Below the pieces are notes generated by a model. The model searched no databases and had not been told where the DNA came from. It was given only the letters and a program-made list of their open reading frames with translations. Both the position numbers and the translations under genes were made by a program. Below, piece after piece: positions 7,963-15,712 of a stretch of 23,104 bases of DNA. Position 1 is the stretch's first letter. The number at the start of each line of letters is the position of its first letter. This DNA comes from CAZFLM01 sp964519955 (GTDB lineage: Bacteria; Armatimonadota; Chthonomonadetes; Chthonomonadales; CAJBBX01): the NCBI GenBank assembly GCA_964519955.1, contig CAZFLM010000089.1:1-23104 (forward strand). The letters run 5' to 3'.

Positions 7963-9102
7963 CTACATGTCCGCTCGCTCGACTTCGGCGATGGTCCCGC
8001 CGCCGACGACAACCGGGCCGGAGTAGAACACCGCCGCCTGTCCGGGCGTGATCGCGCGCTGCCCCTGATCGAAGACGCACAGGACCCGCTCAGTATCGCA
8101 ATGGGGCTCGATCCTGGCGGGTGCGGCTTCCGCATTATAGCGAATGCGCGCCGAAACCGCAAGACTACCAGGTAGACGTTCGATGCTCACCCAGTTCACA
8201 CCGTCCACCACGCACCGCCGCGAGTACAGGGCGCTCCCGGGCCCCACCACCACCGTCCGCGTTCCGGCATCCAGCGCCACCACGAAGAGCGGCCCGGACG
8301 CGCTCGCCGGCAGCCGCCGCCGCTGCCCGATCGTGTATCTCGCCACTCCCGCGTGTTCACCCAGCACCCGCCCGTTGAGGTCCACGATCGGCCCAGGCGC
8401 CAGCGTCTCCGGCGCGCGCTCCGCCAGAAACGCCGTGTAGCCGCCCTCCGGCACGAAGCAGATGTCCTGGCTGTCCGGCTTGCCCGCCACCCCCAGCCCC
8501 AGCCGCCCCGCGATCTCCCGCGTCACGCCCTTGTCCGCCACCGTGCCCAGCGGGAACACCGTCGCCGCCAACTGCTCCTGCGTCAGCGCGTACAGCGCGT
8601 ACGACTGGTCCTTCGCCTCGCACGCCCCCCGCAGCAGCTCGTGCCGCCCCGTCTCGCCGTTCCACACCGCCCGCGCATAGTGCCCCGTCGCCAGCGCCGC
8701 CGCCCCCAGCCCCCTCGCCCGCTCCAGCAGCGCCTCGAACTTCACCCGCCGGTTGCACTCCACACACGGGTTCGGCGTCCGCCCGCGCGCATACTCCTCC
8801 ACGAACCGGTCGATCACGTGCTCCCGAAACACGTCCTGGAAGCTCAGCGCATAGTGGGGAATGCCGATCTTCGCCGCCGCCCGCCTCGCGTCCGCCACCG
8901 AGTCGAGCGAGCAGCACCCCCTGTGCCCCACCGCCGCCGGCTGCCCGTCGCCGATCACCAGCGTCACCCCGATCACGTCGTACCCCGCCTCGTGCAGCAG
9001 AGCAGCCGCAACCGCGCTGTCTACCCCCCCGCTCATCGCCACCACGATGGTGGCCCCAGTGCCGAACCGCCTCGTCGTGTCGCTCAGATCGATCTGATGC
9101 AT
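7963..9102 (-). CDS. mnmA: tRNA-specific 2-thiouridylase MnmA (CXXC type)
   Basis: 379 residues, normal length. MnmA adenylates and thiolates U34 of Lys, Glu and Gln tRNAs. Seen: the PP-loop SGGVDS at 24-29; NPCVECN at 111-117 with Cys113 and Cys116 in CXXC spacing; DSQDICFV with Cys215; TGHYAR at 139-144; and the C-terminal beta domain from about residue 290. Cys116 and Cys215 align with the active-site pair. The CXXC plus third Cys is the arrangement reported for [4Fe-4S]-dependent MnmA, as in Thermus. No strong ribosome site precedes ATG 9102 (GGTTGGTGGG only). DUF948 follows by 24 bases. A cysteine desulfurase lies about 4 kb away on the opposite strand and may supply sulfur. Confidence 0.95.
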   Translation of the reverse strand: MHQIDLSDTTRRFGTGATIVVAMSGGVDSAVAAALLHEAGYDVIGVTLVIGDGQPAAVGHRGCCSLDSVADARRAAAKIGIPHYALSFQDVFREHVIDRFVEEYARGRTPNPCVECNRRVKFEALLERARGLGAAALATGHYARAVWNGETGRHELLRGACEAKDQSYALYALTQEQLAATVFPLGTVADKGVTREIAGRLGLGVAGKPDSQDICFVPEGGYTAFLAERAPETLAPGPIVDLNGRVLGEHAGVARYTIGQRRRLPASASGPLFVVALDAGTRTVVVGPGSALYSRRCVVDGVNWVSIERLPGSLAVSARIRYNAEAAPARIEPHCDTERVLCVFDQGQRAITPGQAAVFYSGPVVVGGGTIAEVERADM

Positions 9103-9180
9103 CCCACCAACCCACCCCCCCGACCAAAGCCCTCACCAAGCCGCGCCAGGGCATCTCCCCGCGCCCAGCACCAACGCCGC

Positions 9181-9267
9181 GCCAGCGCGGGCGTCCCTGC
9201 CCGCCAAGCCCCCGACCGCGAGGACGGTCGGCCACAGGCCACGCTGCCGGTGGTTTCACACCACCGG
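9181..9267. repeat. Intergenic repeat patch with two hairpins
   Basis: Contains CGTCCCTGCCCGCCAAGC (about 9192-9209), shared with the tandem repeat at 13137-13152. It also has a 7-bp hairpin CCGACCG-loop-CGGTCGG (9212-9231) and an 8-bp hairpin CCGGTGGT-TTCAC-ACCACCGG (9247-9267). The second ends eight bases from the hypothetical gene's stop at 9275 and could mark its transcript end, though no T run follows. Confidence 0.6.
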
Positions 9268-9274
9268 AACCGCC

Positions 9275-10000
9275 CTACCCCGCCACGGTCAGCCGCAGCC
9301 CGTCAGCCACCACCGCGTTCGTCGCACCCTCCAGCAGCATCGCCGCGGCAGCCTTGCGCCGGCGCAGCCTCGATGCGACGCTCGATGCCACCGCCGCGAT
9401 CTCCGGCGCACACACCGCCTCGCCGGGCAGCCCATCGAGCGCCACGAGCAGCGTGTCCCTCACGCACAACACCCGCGACTTCGCCGTGGCCCGCGAGCCG
9501 TCCGCGAACACCCGCGCCAGGAGTTCCGCAGCCCGCCGCGCCTCGCCCAACCCCAGATAGCTGCGTGCCAGACGGCACCGGTTGTCCGCCGCCACCACCG
9601 GGTCGTCGCTCGCCTGCAGCGGGTGCCGCAGATAGGCCGCCATGTGCGACGCGGCCCGCCGGTGGTCACCCAGCGCCGTCGCCACCGTCCACCCGGTGTG
9701 CAGCACCAGCCCGGCCACCCGCAGGTCCAGCCCGCTCACGCCCGAGCCCACCTGCCCCCACACCGCTTCCCACCGCATCCGCACATCGTCGGTGGCGCCA
9801 TGCGTTCGGCACGCCTCCAACACCTCGAAGCACGCGTCGGTCACCTCCGACCGCATCGGCCGGCGCCCCGGCGGCTTCGGCGCATCCTCGCTCCGCCATC
9901 TGTGCTTCCGCCCCAATACCCGCATCTCCACCGCCAGACGGCGCGCCGGGCCTCCACCCAGGCGCGCCGCCCACTCCCTTCCCAGATTCCCCTTGCCCAT
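9275..10000 (-). CDS. Hypothetical helical (TPR-like) protein
   Basis: Not recognised. Up to 241 residues, all-helical in appearance, with Ala/Arg-rich repeats reminiscent of degenerate TPRs at about 95-175 (VATALGDHRRAASHMAAYLR, RCRLARSYLGLGEARRAAEL). There is no signal peptide or membrane segment. The start is uncertain: ATG 10000 has only GGTAGGGG directly upstream, and in-frame ATGs at 9925 and 9856 also lack clean ribosome sites. The first 48 residues are Arg-rich and low in complexity, so the real protein may be shorter. It lies between the TPR-Yip1 gene and mnmA on the same strand. Confidence 0.6.
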   Translation of the reverse strand: MGKGNLGREWAARLGGGPARRLAVEMRVLGRKHRWRSEDAPKPPGRRPMRSEVTDACFEVLEACRTHGATDDVRMRWEAVWGQVGSGVSGLDLRVAGLVLHTGWTVATALGDHRRAASHMAAYLRHPLQASDDPVVAADNRCRLARSYLGLGEARRAAELLARVFADGSRATAKSRVLCVRDTLLVALDGLPGEAVCAPEIAAVASSVASRLRRRKAAAAMLLEGATNAVVADGLRLTVAG

Positions 10001-10049
10001 CCCCTACCAAAGGACAACGGCCGCACCTATCGCCGCCTTGCGCCCAGGC

Positions 10050-10075
10050 CCCCAAGTCCCAGGTCCCAGGTCCCA
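10050..10075. repeat. CCCAGGT heptamer array
   Basis: CCCAAGT followed by CCCAGGT units, directly after the stop of the TPR-Yip1 gene. It is related to the CCCAAGT arrays at 117-153 and about 4675-4711. Confidence 0.7.
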
Positions 10076-11824
10076 CTACGGCCCACCGAACGACCGCGGC
10101 CCGCCTGGGCCCATCGGCCCCATCCGGCTTCGCGTCTGCGCGCGCATCGCATCCATCCGGCTCCGCATCTCCGACTGCATCTGGTTCATCCTGCTGTGCA
10201 TGGAGTCCATCTGGCTCTGCATCGACGGTCCGCTCGGTCCCGTCCGCGGCATCGAGGGCATCGACGGCTGCCGGATCGTCGGCGGCGTCATCGGCATCGA
10301 CGGAGGCATGGCATGCGGCATGGAGGGCATCGTCGGCATGCTTGGCGGCTGCATCCCCGGCAGCGGCCGCGTGCTCATGTCCGGGACAACGACCGGCGGC
10401 CCACCGAAGCTAGGCGAGGGGCCGCCGAACGTCGGCCCGCCGAAGCTCGAAGATGGTGCGCCGAACGATGGCCCGCCGAGGCTGTACGGCAGCGTCGACA
10501 TCCTGCCCATCACGAGCCCGACGAGCACCGCCAGTCCGGCCACCACGATCGATGACAGCAGCCCCACGATGATGCCCTTGCCAGGGCTGAACTCGTGCAC
10601 CTCACTTAGCCCAACCGCAAGGATCCACAGCCCCCACAAGCCGCCCAACAACATTAGCGAACCGGAGGCCGCAGAGGCGCCGGTAGGTATCAGCGCCGCC
10701 AACAGCACGCCCGCCAACACCGTCACGGCCACCGGCACGCTCGCGTACACGGATACGCGGAAGGTGCCGGGATATCCGCCCGCGGGTTTGAACATCAGCG
10801 CGAACAGGTGCAAGACGCCCGCAACCGCGAACTGCGCCACGATCACCGCAGGCATCGCGCCGACCACCATCCCAAGGAAGAAGCCGAGTAGCCGCCCGAT
10901 GATCTCGCCCGTCGAGTAGCTCGACTGCATGCCGTTCGCCATCAAGCGGAGCAGCACGATCACGATCATCGACAGCACCACGCCGGGCAGGTGCACCAGC
11001 ATGAACGCGATCGGTGGCCAGAAGTTCGTGTACCCCTTCTGCTCGGCGAAGAACGTCGAGGGCTCCATCAGGATCTGCGTGACGTGCTCGAACGTCCAGA
11101 ACCCTGGATCCGGCCCGTCCGCCTGCACCACCGGCTCGTTCGCCCCGTGCCGCATCCCATACACCGGCCGGTACGGCGCCGCGGGCTGACCGTATGCCGC
11201 CTGTTGCCCATACGCCGGCTGCTGCTGCCCATACCCCGGCTGCTGGCCGTAGGCGGCCTGCTGCGGGTACGCCGCCTGCGCCTGAGGAGGAGGGGCCGCG
11301 TAGGCGGCGGGCTGCTGGTACATCGCCTGCGCCTGCGATGGCGCCACTCCGCCCGGCGCCATCGCCGAGGCAGGCGGAGGCGGCGCAGGCGATGTCGGCA
11401 GATCGAACGCCGGTGTGTGCGCGGGCTTCGCGGGCTCGGCAGGTGCAGCCAGCACGTCCGCGCAGAGCCGCCCAAGGGCCTCCCGCGTCTTCACGTGCCC
11501 CGGCTGAATGCCGAGCCCCTCTTTCAGCTCGGCGATCGCGGCGTCGGTCTTCCCGGCCTTCTCCAGCGCGATCGCGTGATTGTAGCGCCGGTCCGCGCTC
11601 CTCGGATCGAGCTGCACCGCCCGCTCGAACGCACGCAGACCACCGTCCACATCGCCCTGCCGCGTGGTCGCGATCCCGAGCAGCCCGTAGGCCTCGGCAT
11701 TGTCCGGGTCCATCCCGGCCGCACGCCGCAGCTCATCGACAGCCGCCGCCAGGTTGCCGTCTTGAAGGTGCTGGCGTGCCGCTTGGCACAGATCGGCGAC
11801 ATCGTTAGGTGAGGCAGCACCCAT
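10076..11824 (-). CDS. TPR - PQY-rich linker - Yip1-type membrane protein - Met/Pro-rich tail
   Basis: 582 residues from ATG 11824, chosen because AGGAG lies six bases upstream. Residues about 9-110 hold three TPR units (AEAYGLLGIATTRQGDVDGG; RRYNHAIALEKAGKTDAAIA). Residues about 125-225 are a Pro/Gln/Tyr/Ala-rich linker with repeated YGQQ and AAYGQ units. Residues about 235-445 are a Yip1-like domain with five or so membrane helices. The rest is disordered: four FGGP/FGAP units (about 452-476), a Met-Pro block (PSMPTMPSMPHAMPPSMP), then a Met/Arg/Gln helix-like stretch ending in FGGP. The family role is unknown; Yip1 proteins act in membrane organisation in eukaryotes and are scattered in bacteria. 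TPRs at one end suggest a membrane scaffold. Confidence 0.82.
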   Translation of the reverse strand: MGAASPNDVADLCQAARQHLQDGNLAAAVDELRRAAGMDPDNAEAYGLLGIATTRQGDVDGGLRAFERAVQLDPRSADRRYNHAIALEKAGKTDAAIAELKEGLGIQPGHVKTREALGRLCADVLAAPAEPAKPAHTPAFDLPTSPAPPPPASAMAPGGVAPSQAQAMYQQPAAYAAPPPQAQAAYPQQAAYGQQPGYGQQQPAYGQQAAYGQPAAPYRPVYGMRHGANEPVVQADGPDPGFWTFEHVTQILMEPSTFFAEQKGYTNFWPPIAFMLVHLPGVVLSMIVIVLLRLMANGMQSSYSTGEIIGRLLGFFLGMVVGAMPAVIVAQFAVAGVLHLFALMFKPAGGYPGTFRVSVYASVPVAVTVLAGVLLAALIPTGASAASGSLMLLGGLWGLWILAVGLSEVHEFSPGKGIIVGLLSSIVVAGLAVLVGLVMGRMSTLPYSLGGPSFGAPSSSFGGPTFGGPSPSFGGPPVVVPDMSTRPLPGMQPPSMPTMPSMPHAMPPSMPMTPPTIRQPSMPSMPRTGPSGPSMQSQMDSMHSRMNQMQSEMRSRMDAMRAQTRSRMGPMGPGGPRSFGGP

Positions 11825-11893
11825 ACCCGTCTCCTCTCCATCCACGTCGCTATCGGGCGGCCGCATCGCGCGTCGCCCCCCTCAGCGTTGCCC

Positions 11894-12991
11894 CTATCGT
11901 ATCCGTCCGCGCGCCGCAACCCTCCACTCGTCCACCACCGCGTCGCCGCGCACCGCGTAGAACGCCTCGTGCATGTTGCTCGTCCCGCACGCGTGCCACG
12001 GGATGATGCGCACCTTCTCCCCGATCCGGGGCTTCGACGTCGCCCCGCTCAGATCCAGGTGCCCGTGCTCCTCGCTCGCCCAGTCGAACCGCGCATCCGG
12101 GTACTCCACCACGGTCCCGTGCCGAGCGGCGTCTGGGCCGCGGTCGCCCGAGAGAGCCTTCGTCCCGGCGTCCAGCAGCGCGGTCCGCCCATCGGGCCGG
12201 CTAACCACCGTCGCCAACACGGTCAGCGCGCAGTCGGCCCGCGAGCCGCCGTACCCCTGCTGCATCGCGTCGTTGAACACGTAGACGCCCGGCCGGACCT
12301 CGGTCACGCCCGCCTGCCGCACCATCACCCCGAACCCCGGAGTGGATCCTACGCTCACCGCAAGCGGGCCCTTGGCATAGGGCTTCAGCGCCTCCGCCAT
12401 CGCAACCATCAGCCGCGCCGCCGCCTCGCACTTCGCCCGCCGAGCCACCGGGTCTGCCTCGTATGCGTGCCCCTCATGCGTAAACACGCCGTCGAGCACC
12501 AGGTCCGCGCAGCCGGCGATCCACTCGCCCAACCTCGCAGCCTCGCCCACCGACCGCACCCCGCCCCGGTGGTGCCCCGTGTCGACTTCGACGCGGACCC
12601 GCAGCGGCCGCCCAGCTCGCCGCCCCGCCTCCGCCAGCCCCTCCGAGCACTCGACGCTGTCCGTCCCGAGCGTCATGTCCGCCCGCCCGGCCAGCGCCGC
12701 CAGCCGGTCCACCTTCGCCGCGCCCACCACCTCGTTCGCAACAAAGAGGTCACGGAAGCCCGCGTCCGCGAACACCTCCGCTTCGCCCAGCTTCGCCACC
12801 GTCAGCCCGCAAGCCCCGGCGGCCACCTGCATCCGCGCGATCTCGACACACTTGTGCGTCTTGATGTGAGGCCTGAGCGACTTCCCCCCAGCCTGCGCGG
12901 CCGAGGCGCCCGCCGCAATGTTCTGCTCCAACACGTCCACGTCGACCAGCGCGGCCGGTGTGTCCAGGTCCCAGAATGCCATTGGCTCCAT
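11894..12991 (-). CDS. DSD1 / D-threonine aldolase-like PLP enzyme (alanine racemase fold)
   Basis: 365 residues, typical length. Family opening DLDTPAALVDVDVLEQNI; PLP-lysine motif PHIKTHK with Lys44; FTHEGHAY near the middle; GSTPGFGV for the PLP phosphate; and near the C-terminus WHACGTSNMHE with His333 and Cys335. The His-x-Cys metal pair is that of zinc-dependent D-serine dehydratase, whereas D-threonine aldolases have His-x-Asp. The likely reaction is therefore deamination or cleavage of a D-3-hydroxy amino acid, with D-serine favoured. The start could be ATG 12991 or 12982; the longer frame beyond 12991 is translated tandem repeat and is not coding. It is divergent from the cysteine desulfurase gene. 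Confidence 0.88.
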   Translation of the reverse strand: MEPMAFWDLDTPAALVDVDVLEQNIAAGASAAQAGGKSLRPHIKTHKCVEIARMQVAAGACGLTVAKLGEAEVFADAGFRDLFVANEVVGAAKVDRLAALAGRADMTLGTDSVECSEGLAEAGRRAGRPLRVRVEVDTGHHRGGVRSVGEAARLGEWIAGCADLVLDGVFTHEGHAYEADPVARRAKCEAAARLMVAMAEALKPYAKGPLAVSVGSTPGFGVMVRQAGVTEVRPGVYVFNDAMQQGYGGSRADCALTVLATVVSRPDGRTALLDAGTKALSGDRGPDAARHGTVVEYPDARFDWASEEHGHLDLSGATSKPRIGEKVRIIPWHACGTSNMHEAFYAVRGDAVVDEWRVAARGRIR

Positions 12992-13090
12992 TCCATACGC
13001 CGGCCTACACGTTCCCCGCGGCCTCCCCGAGTTCCTGCCTGCACAAGCGTAGTGTATCATGCCTCCAGGGCCAACGAAGAACGCGCCCAG

Positions 13091-13175
13091 GGCCAGCCGA
13101 CCTGCCCGCCAAGCACGCCGCCGCACCGGGCCAGCCGTCCCTGCCCGCCAAGCACAGCGCCGCAGCGGGCCAGCC
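13091..13175. repeat. About 39-bp tandem repeat, roughly 2.2 copies
   Basis: GGCCAGCC recurs at 13091, 13129 and 13168 (spacings 38 and 39), each of the first two followed by CCTGCCCGCCAAGCAC and GCCGCA. The CTGCCCGCCAAGC core also occurs at about 9197-9209. Confidence 0.75.
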
Positions 13176-13190
13176 AACGCCGCCGATCCG

Positions 13191-13226
13191 TCCGATGAGT
13201 CCGATCAGTCCGATCAGTCCCGATCC
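13191..13226. repeat. 9-bp tandem repeat TCCGATCAG
   Basis: TCCGATGAG, TCCGATCAG, TCCGATCAG, then a decayed TCCCGATCC. It ends about 20 bases before the cysteine desulfurase start codon. Confidence 0.8.
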
Positions 13227-13247
13227 GCCCAACCCAGGATGCCACCC

Positions 13248-14384
13248 ATGATCTACCTGGACCATGCCGCCACGACCCCGCTCGATCCCGAGGTACTCGA
13301 CGCCATGCTCCCCTACCTGCGCGAGCAGTGGGGCAACGCGTCCAGCATCCACGCCGTGGGCCGTGCCGCGCGCCAGGCCGTCGACGATGCCCGCGAGGCG
13401 GTTGCCGCCGCCATCCACGCCGACTACACGGAGATCGTCTTCGCGTCCGGCGGCACCGAGGCCGACAACCTGGCCGTCCTGGGCACGCTGCGGAGCACCC
13501 CGCCCGATCGCGACCACCTCATCGTGTCCGCCATCGAGCACCCCGCCGTCCTGCGCGCCGCCGACGAGGCCGAGAGCCAGGGCTTCCGCGTCACCCGACT
13601 CCAGGTCGATGCCGAAGGCCGCGTCCACCTCGACGCCCTCGCCAACGCGCTGACCGAGCAGACCGCGCTCGTCTCCATCCTGCACGCCAGCAACGAGATC
13701 GGCACGATCCAGGACATCCCGCGCCTCGCCCGCCTCGCCCACGACCGCGGCGCCCTGTTCCACACCGACGCGGTGCAGTCGTTCCCCTGGCTCCCCATCC
13801 ACGTGCGCGGCATGGGCGTCGACCTGCTGACCGTCTCCGCGCACAAGATCTGCGGCCCCAAAGGCGCAGGCGCGCTCTACGTCCGGTCCGGCGTCCGCAT
13901 CGCCCCGCTGGCCCTCGGCGGCAGCCAGGAGCGCGCCCTCCGCGCCGGCACCGAGAACGTCGCCGCCATCGCCGGCTTCGGCAAGGCCGCCGCCCTCCTC
14001 GCCCAGCGCCGCGAAGCCGACTCCGCCCGAGTCCGCCCCCTCCGCGACGAGATGATCGCCGCCCTGGAGCAGGCCGTCCCCGGCATCCGCCTCAACGGCC
14101 CCCGCGACGGCCGCCTGCCCAACAACGTCAACGTGTCCGTCCCGGGCCTCGACGGCGCCGACCTCCTCCTCAACCTCGACCGCGCCGGCATCGCCGCGTC
14201 CTCCGGCTCCGCCTGCTCCTCCGGCGCCATCGAACCCTCCCACGTCCTCCGCGCCATCGGCCTCCCCCCCGACCTCGCCGCCTCCGGCATCCGCTTCACC
14301 CTCGGCCGCGCCACCACCCGCGAGGAGATCCAGACCGCCGCCACCGCCTTCGCCGACATCGTCGCCCACCTCCGCAGGATGTAG
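13248..14384 (+). CDS. Cysteine desulfurase (IscS/NifS type)
   Basis: 378 residues of class V aminotransferase fold. It takes sulfur from cysteine, giving alanine and an enzyme persulfide for Fe-S clusters and thiolated tRNA. Seen: the opening YLDHAATTP (3-11); ASGGTEADN (67-74) for PLP phosphate; His98; HTDAVQ with Asp174 (172-177); SAHK with the PLP lysine at 200; RAGTEN (232-237); and SSGSACSSG with the catalytic Cys323 in a short IscS/NifS-like loop. ATG 13248 has AGGA eight bases upstream; the longer frame upstream is tandem repeat. MnmA on the opposite strand is a likely client, as in yrvO-mnmA pairs of other bacteria. No iscU or regulator is adjacent, so I do not choose between iscS and nifS names. 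Confidence 0.95.
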   Translation: MIYLDHAATTPLDPEVLDAMLPYLREQWGNASSIHAVGRAARQAVDDAREAVAAAIHADYTEIVFASGGTEADNLAVLGTLRSTPPDRDHLIVSAIEHPAVLRAADEAESQGFRVTRLQVDAEGRVHLDALANALTEQTALVSILHASNEIGTIQDIPRLARLAHDRGALFHTDAVQSFPWLPIHVRGMGVDLLTVSAHKICGPKGAGALYVRSGVRIAPLALGGSQERALRAGTENVAAIAGFGKAAALLAQRREADSARVRPLRDEMIAALEQAVPGIRLNGPRDGRLPNNVNVSVPGLDGADLLLNLDRAGIAASSGSACSSGAIEPSHVLRAIGLPPDLAASGIRFTLGRATTREEIQTAATAFADIVAHLRRM

Positions 14385-14431
14385 CCCCGCCCGCGGCGAA
14401 GCTCACCCTGCACCACCCCGCCTGTCTCCCC

Positions 14432-14448
14432 TCTCCTTACGAAGGAGA
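14432..14448. repeat. Hairpin element after the cysteine desulfurase gene
   Basis: TCTCCTT-ACG-AAGGAGA, a perfect 7-bp stem, followed by ACGGGCCGGGGGCGAGG. It resembles the C-rich hairpin elements at 4295-4350 and 22996-23016. It could act as a transcript end; no T run follows. Confidence 0.55.
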
Positions 14449-14470
14449 CGGGCCGGGGGCGAGGTTGCCG

Positions 14471-14517
14471 TTCGACGTTCGACGCGGGCGTCGCCGTTCG
14501 ACGTTCGACCTTCGACG
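14471..14517. repeat. TTCGACG/TTCGACC heptamer arrays
   Basis: Two units at 14471-14484 and three at 14497-14517, separated by CGGGCGTCGCCG. The same heptamer occurs at 19977-20004 and 21171-21198. Confidence 0.8.
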
Positions 14518-14566
14518 CAGCAGCAGCCGCTGCCGTTCGCCCATCACCCAACGAAAGGAACCTGCG

Positions 14567-15556
14567 ATGGCATCCAAGGTCATCGGATCGGCGTTGCCCA
14601 ACATCCCCTGGGAGGACCGCCCCGCCGGCTGCTCCACCGTCGTCTGGCGCTACAGCAACAACCCCGTCATCCCGCGCGACCTCATCCCCACCTCCAACAG
14701 CATCTTCAACAGCGCCGTCGTCCCCTTCGAGGGCGCCTTCGCCGGCGTCTTCCGCTGCGACGATACGTGCCGCAACATGCAGCTCCACGCCGGGCGCAGC
14801 AAGGATGGCATCGCGTGGGAGATCGAGCCGGAGCGCATCAAGTTCGTCTGCGAGGCGCTCGACCCGGAGGTGGGCAACTGGGAGTACGGCTACGACCCGC
14901 GCGTCTGCTGGATCGACGACCGCTACTACGTGACGTGGTGCAACGGCTACCACGGACCGACCATCGGCGTGGGCTACACGCACGACTTCAAGACCTTCTA
15001 CCAGATCGAGAACGCCTACCTGCCCTTCAACCGCAACGGCGTCCTCTTCCCCCGCAAGATCGGCGGCAAGTACGCCATGTACAGCCGCCCGAGCGATAAC
15101 GGCCACACGCCGTTCGGCGACGTCTACTACAGCGAGAGCCCGGACATGTGCCACTGGGGCCGCCACCGCTTCGTCATGCGCCCCATCGGCGGATGGCAGA
15201 GCACGAAGGTCGGCGCGGGCCCGACGCCCATCGAGACGAGCGAGGGCTGGCTCCTCGTCTACCACGGCGTCCTGACCTCGTGCAACGGGTTCGTCTACAG
15301 CGCGGGCGCCGCCCTGCTCGACCTCGAGAAGCCCTGGAAGGTCATCTACCGCGCCGCGCCCTACATCATGTCGCCGCAGACCCTCTACGAATGCGTGGGC
15401 GACGTGCCGAACGTGGCCTTCCCCTGCGCCGCCCTCTGCGACGCCCCCACAGGCCGCATCACCTTCTACTACGGCGCCGCGGACACCGTCACCGGCATGG
15501 CCTTCTGCTACGCCGACGAGCTGATCGAGTTCACGAAGAAGAACAACTGCGCGTAG
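14567..15556 (+). CDS. GH130-like glycoside phosphorylase
   Basis: 329 residues, five-bladed beta-propeller, no signal peptide, so probably cytoplasmic. GH130 enzymes phosphorolyse or hydrolyse beta-mannosidic bonds. Seen: YDPRVCWIDDRYYVTW with Asp110 at the catalytic position; MYSRP (171-175) for substrate; and KVGAGPTPIETSEGWLLVYHGV (214-235), the hallmark of the family with Lys214 and His233 in phosphate-site positions. AAAGGAA six bases before ATG 14567 supports the start. It is unusually rich in cysteine for a propeller (about ten). Substrate cannot be told: mannosyl-glucose, mannosyl-GlcNAc and mannan oligomers are all known in the family. With the secreted LamG and propeller proteins nearby it suggests glycan use. 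Confidence 0.88.
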   Translation: MASKVIGSALPNIPWEDRPAGCSTVVWRYSNNPVIPRDLIPTSNSIFNSAVVPFEGAFAGVFRCDDTCRNMQLHAGRSKDGIAWEIEPERIKFVCEALDPEVGNWEYGYDPRVCWIDDRYYVTWCNGYHGPTIGVGYTHDFKTFYQIENAYLPFNRNGVLFPRKIGGKYAMYSRPSDNGHTPFGDVYYSESPDMCHWGRHRFVMRPIGGWQSTKVGAGPTPIETSEGWLLVYHGVLTSCNGFVYSAGAALLDLEKPWKVIYRAAPYIMSPQTLYECVGDVPNVAFPCAALCDAPTGRITFYYGAADTVTGMAFCYADELIEFTKKNNCA

Positions 15557-15684
15557 GGCGGACAGGGCTTCTTGTCCACCGATGCACGGAGATGAACGGG
15601 GATGGTCCTGGGTGGCGGCTCGTGCAGGCCGCCCCGAGGGATGATGCGGCGCGGCGTCGCCCCACGATACGTTCGCGGGCGCTG

Positions 15685-15704
15685 CCTGGCGCCATGGCGC
15701 CAGG
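15685..15704 (+). promoter_or_regulatory. Perfect 20-bp palindrome overlapping the ribosome site of the TIR-Roco gene
   Basis: CCTGGCGCCATGGCGCCAGG, able to form an 8-bp stem with a CATG loop in RNA. Its last three bases are the first half of AGGAGG (15702-15707), the ribosome site five bases before ATG 15713. Folding would hide part of that site. It could equally be an operator on DNA. An 8-codon frame starts at the ATG inside the palindrome (15693) and stops at 15719, overlapping the main start. Confidence 0.6.
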
Positions 15705-15712
15705 AGGCGGCA

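Larger units (their letters stand above)
12992..13247. other. Divergent intergenic region with an AT-rich patch and tandem repeats
   Basis: The only AT-rich patch (about 13049-13060, TAGTGTATCAT) contains TATCAT on + and TACACT on -, possible -10 elements for the two divergent genes. Neither has a good -35 at standard spacing. The rest of the region is two tandem arrays (13091-13175 and 13191-13226). A + transcript starting at the patch would carry both arrays in its leader. Confidence 0.4.

Noticed and set aside
8353..10413. Long + open frame (about 686 codons) across mnmA and the hypothetical gene
   Set aside because: Arg/Pro/Ala-rich product opposite clear MnmA motifs; it spans intergenic hairpins and repeats.
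12992..13177. N-terminal extension of the DSD1-like enzyme
   Set aside because: Low-complexity Arg/Ala/Gly reading of the same tandem repeats; the family begins near DLDTPA.
13091..13226. CRISPR array
   Set aside because: Only about two copies of a 39-bp unit without spacers, then a 9-bp array; no cas genes.
13059..13247. N-terminal extension of the cysteine desulfurase
   Set aside because: The extra frame is translated tandem repeat; the family begins at YLDHAATTP and ATG 13248 has a ribosome site.
15602..15712. Longer start for the TIR-Roco protein
   Set aside because: No ribosome site before 15602, whereas AGGAGG lies five bases before ATG 15713.
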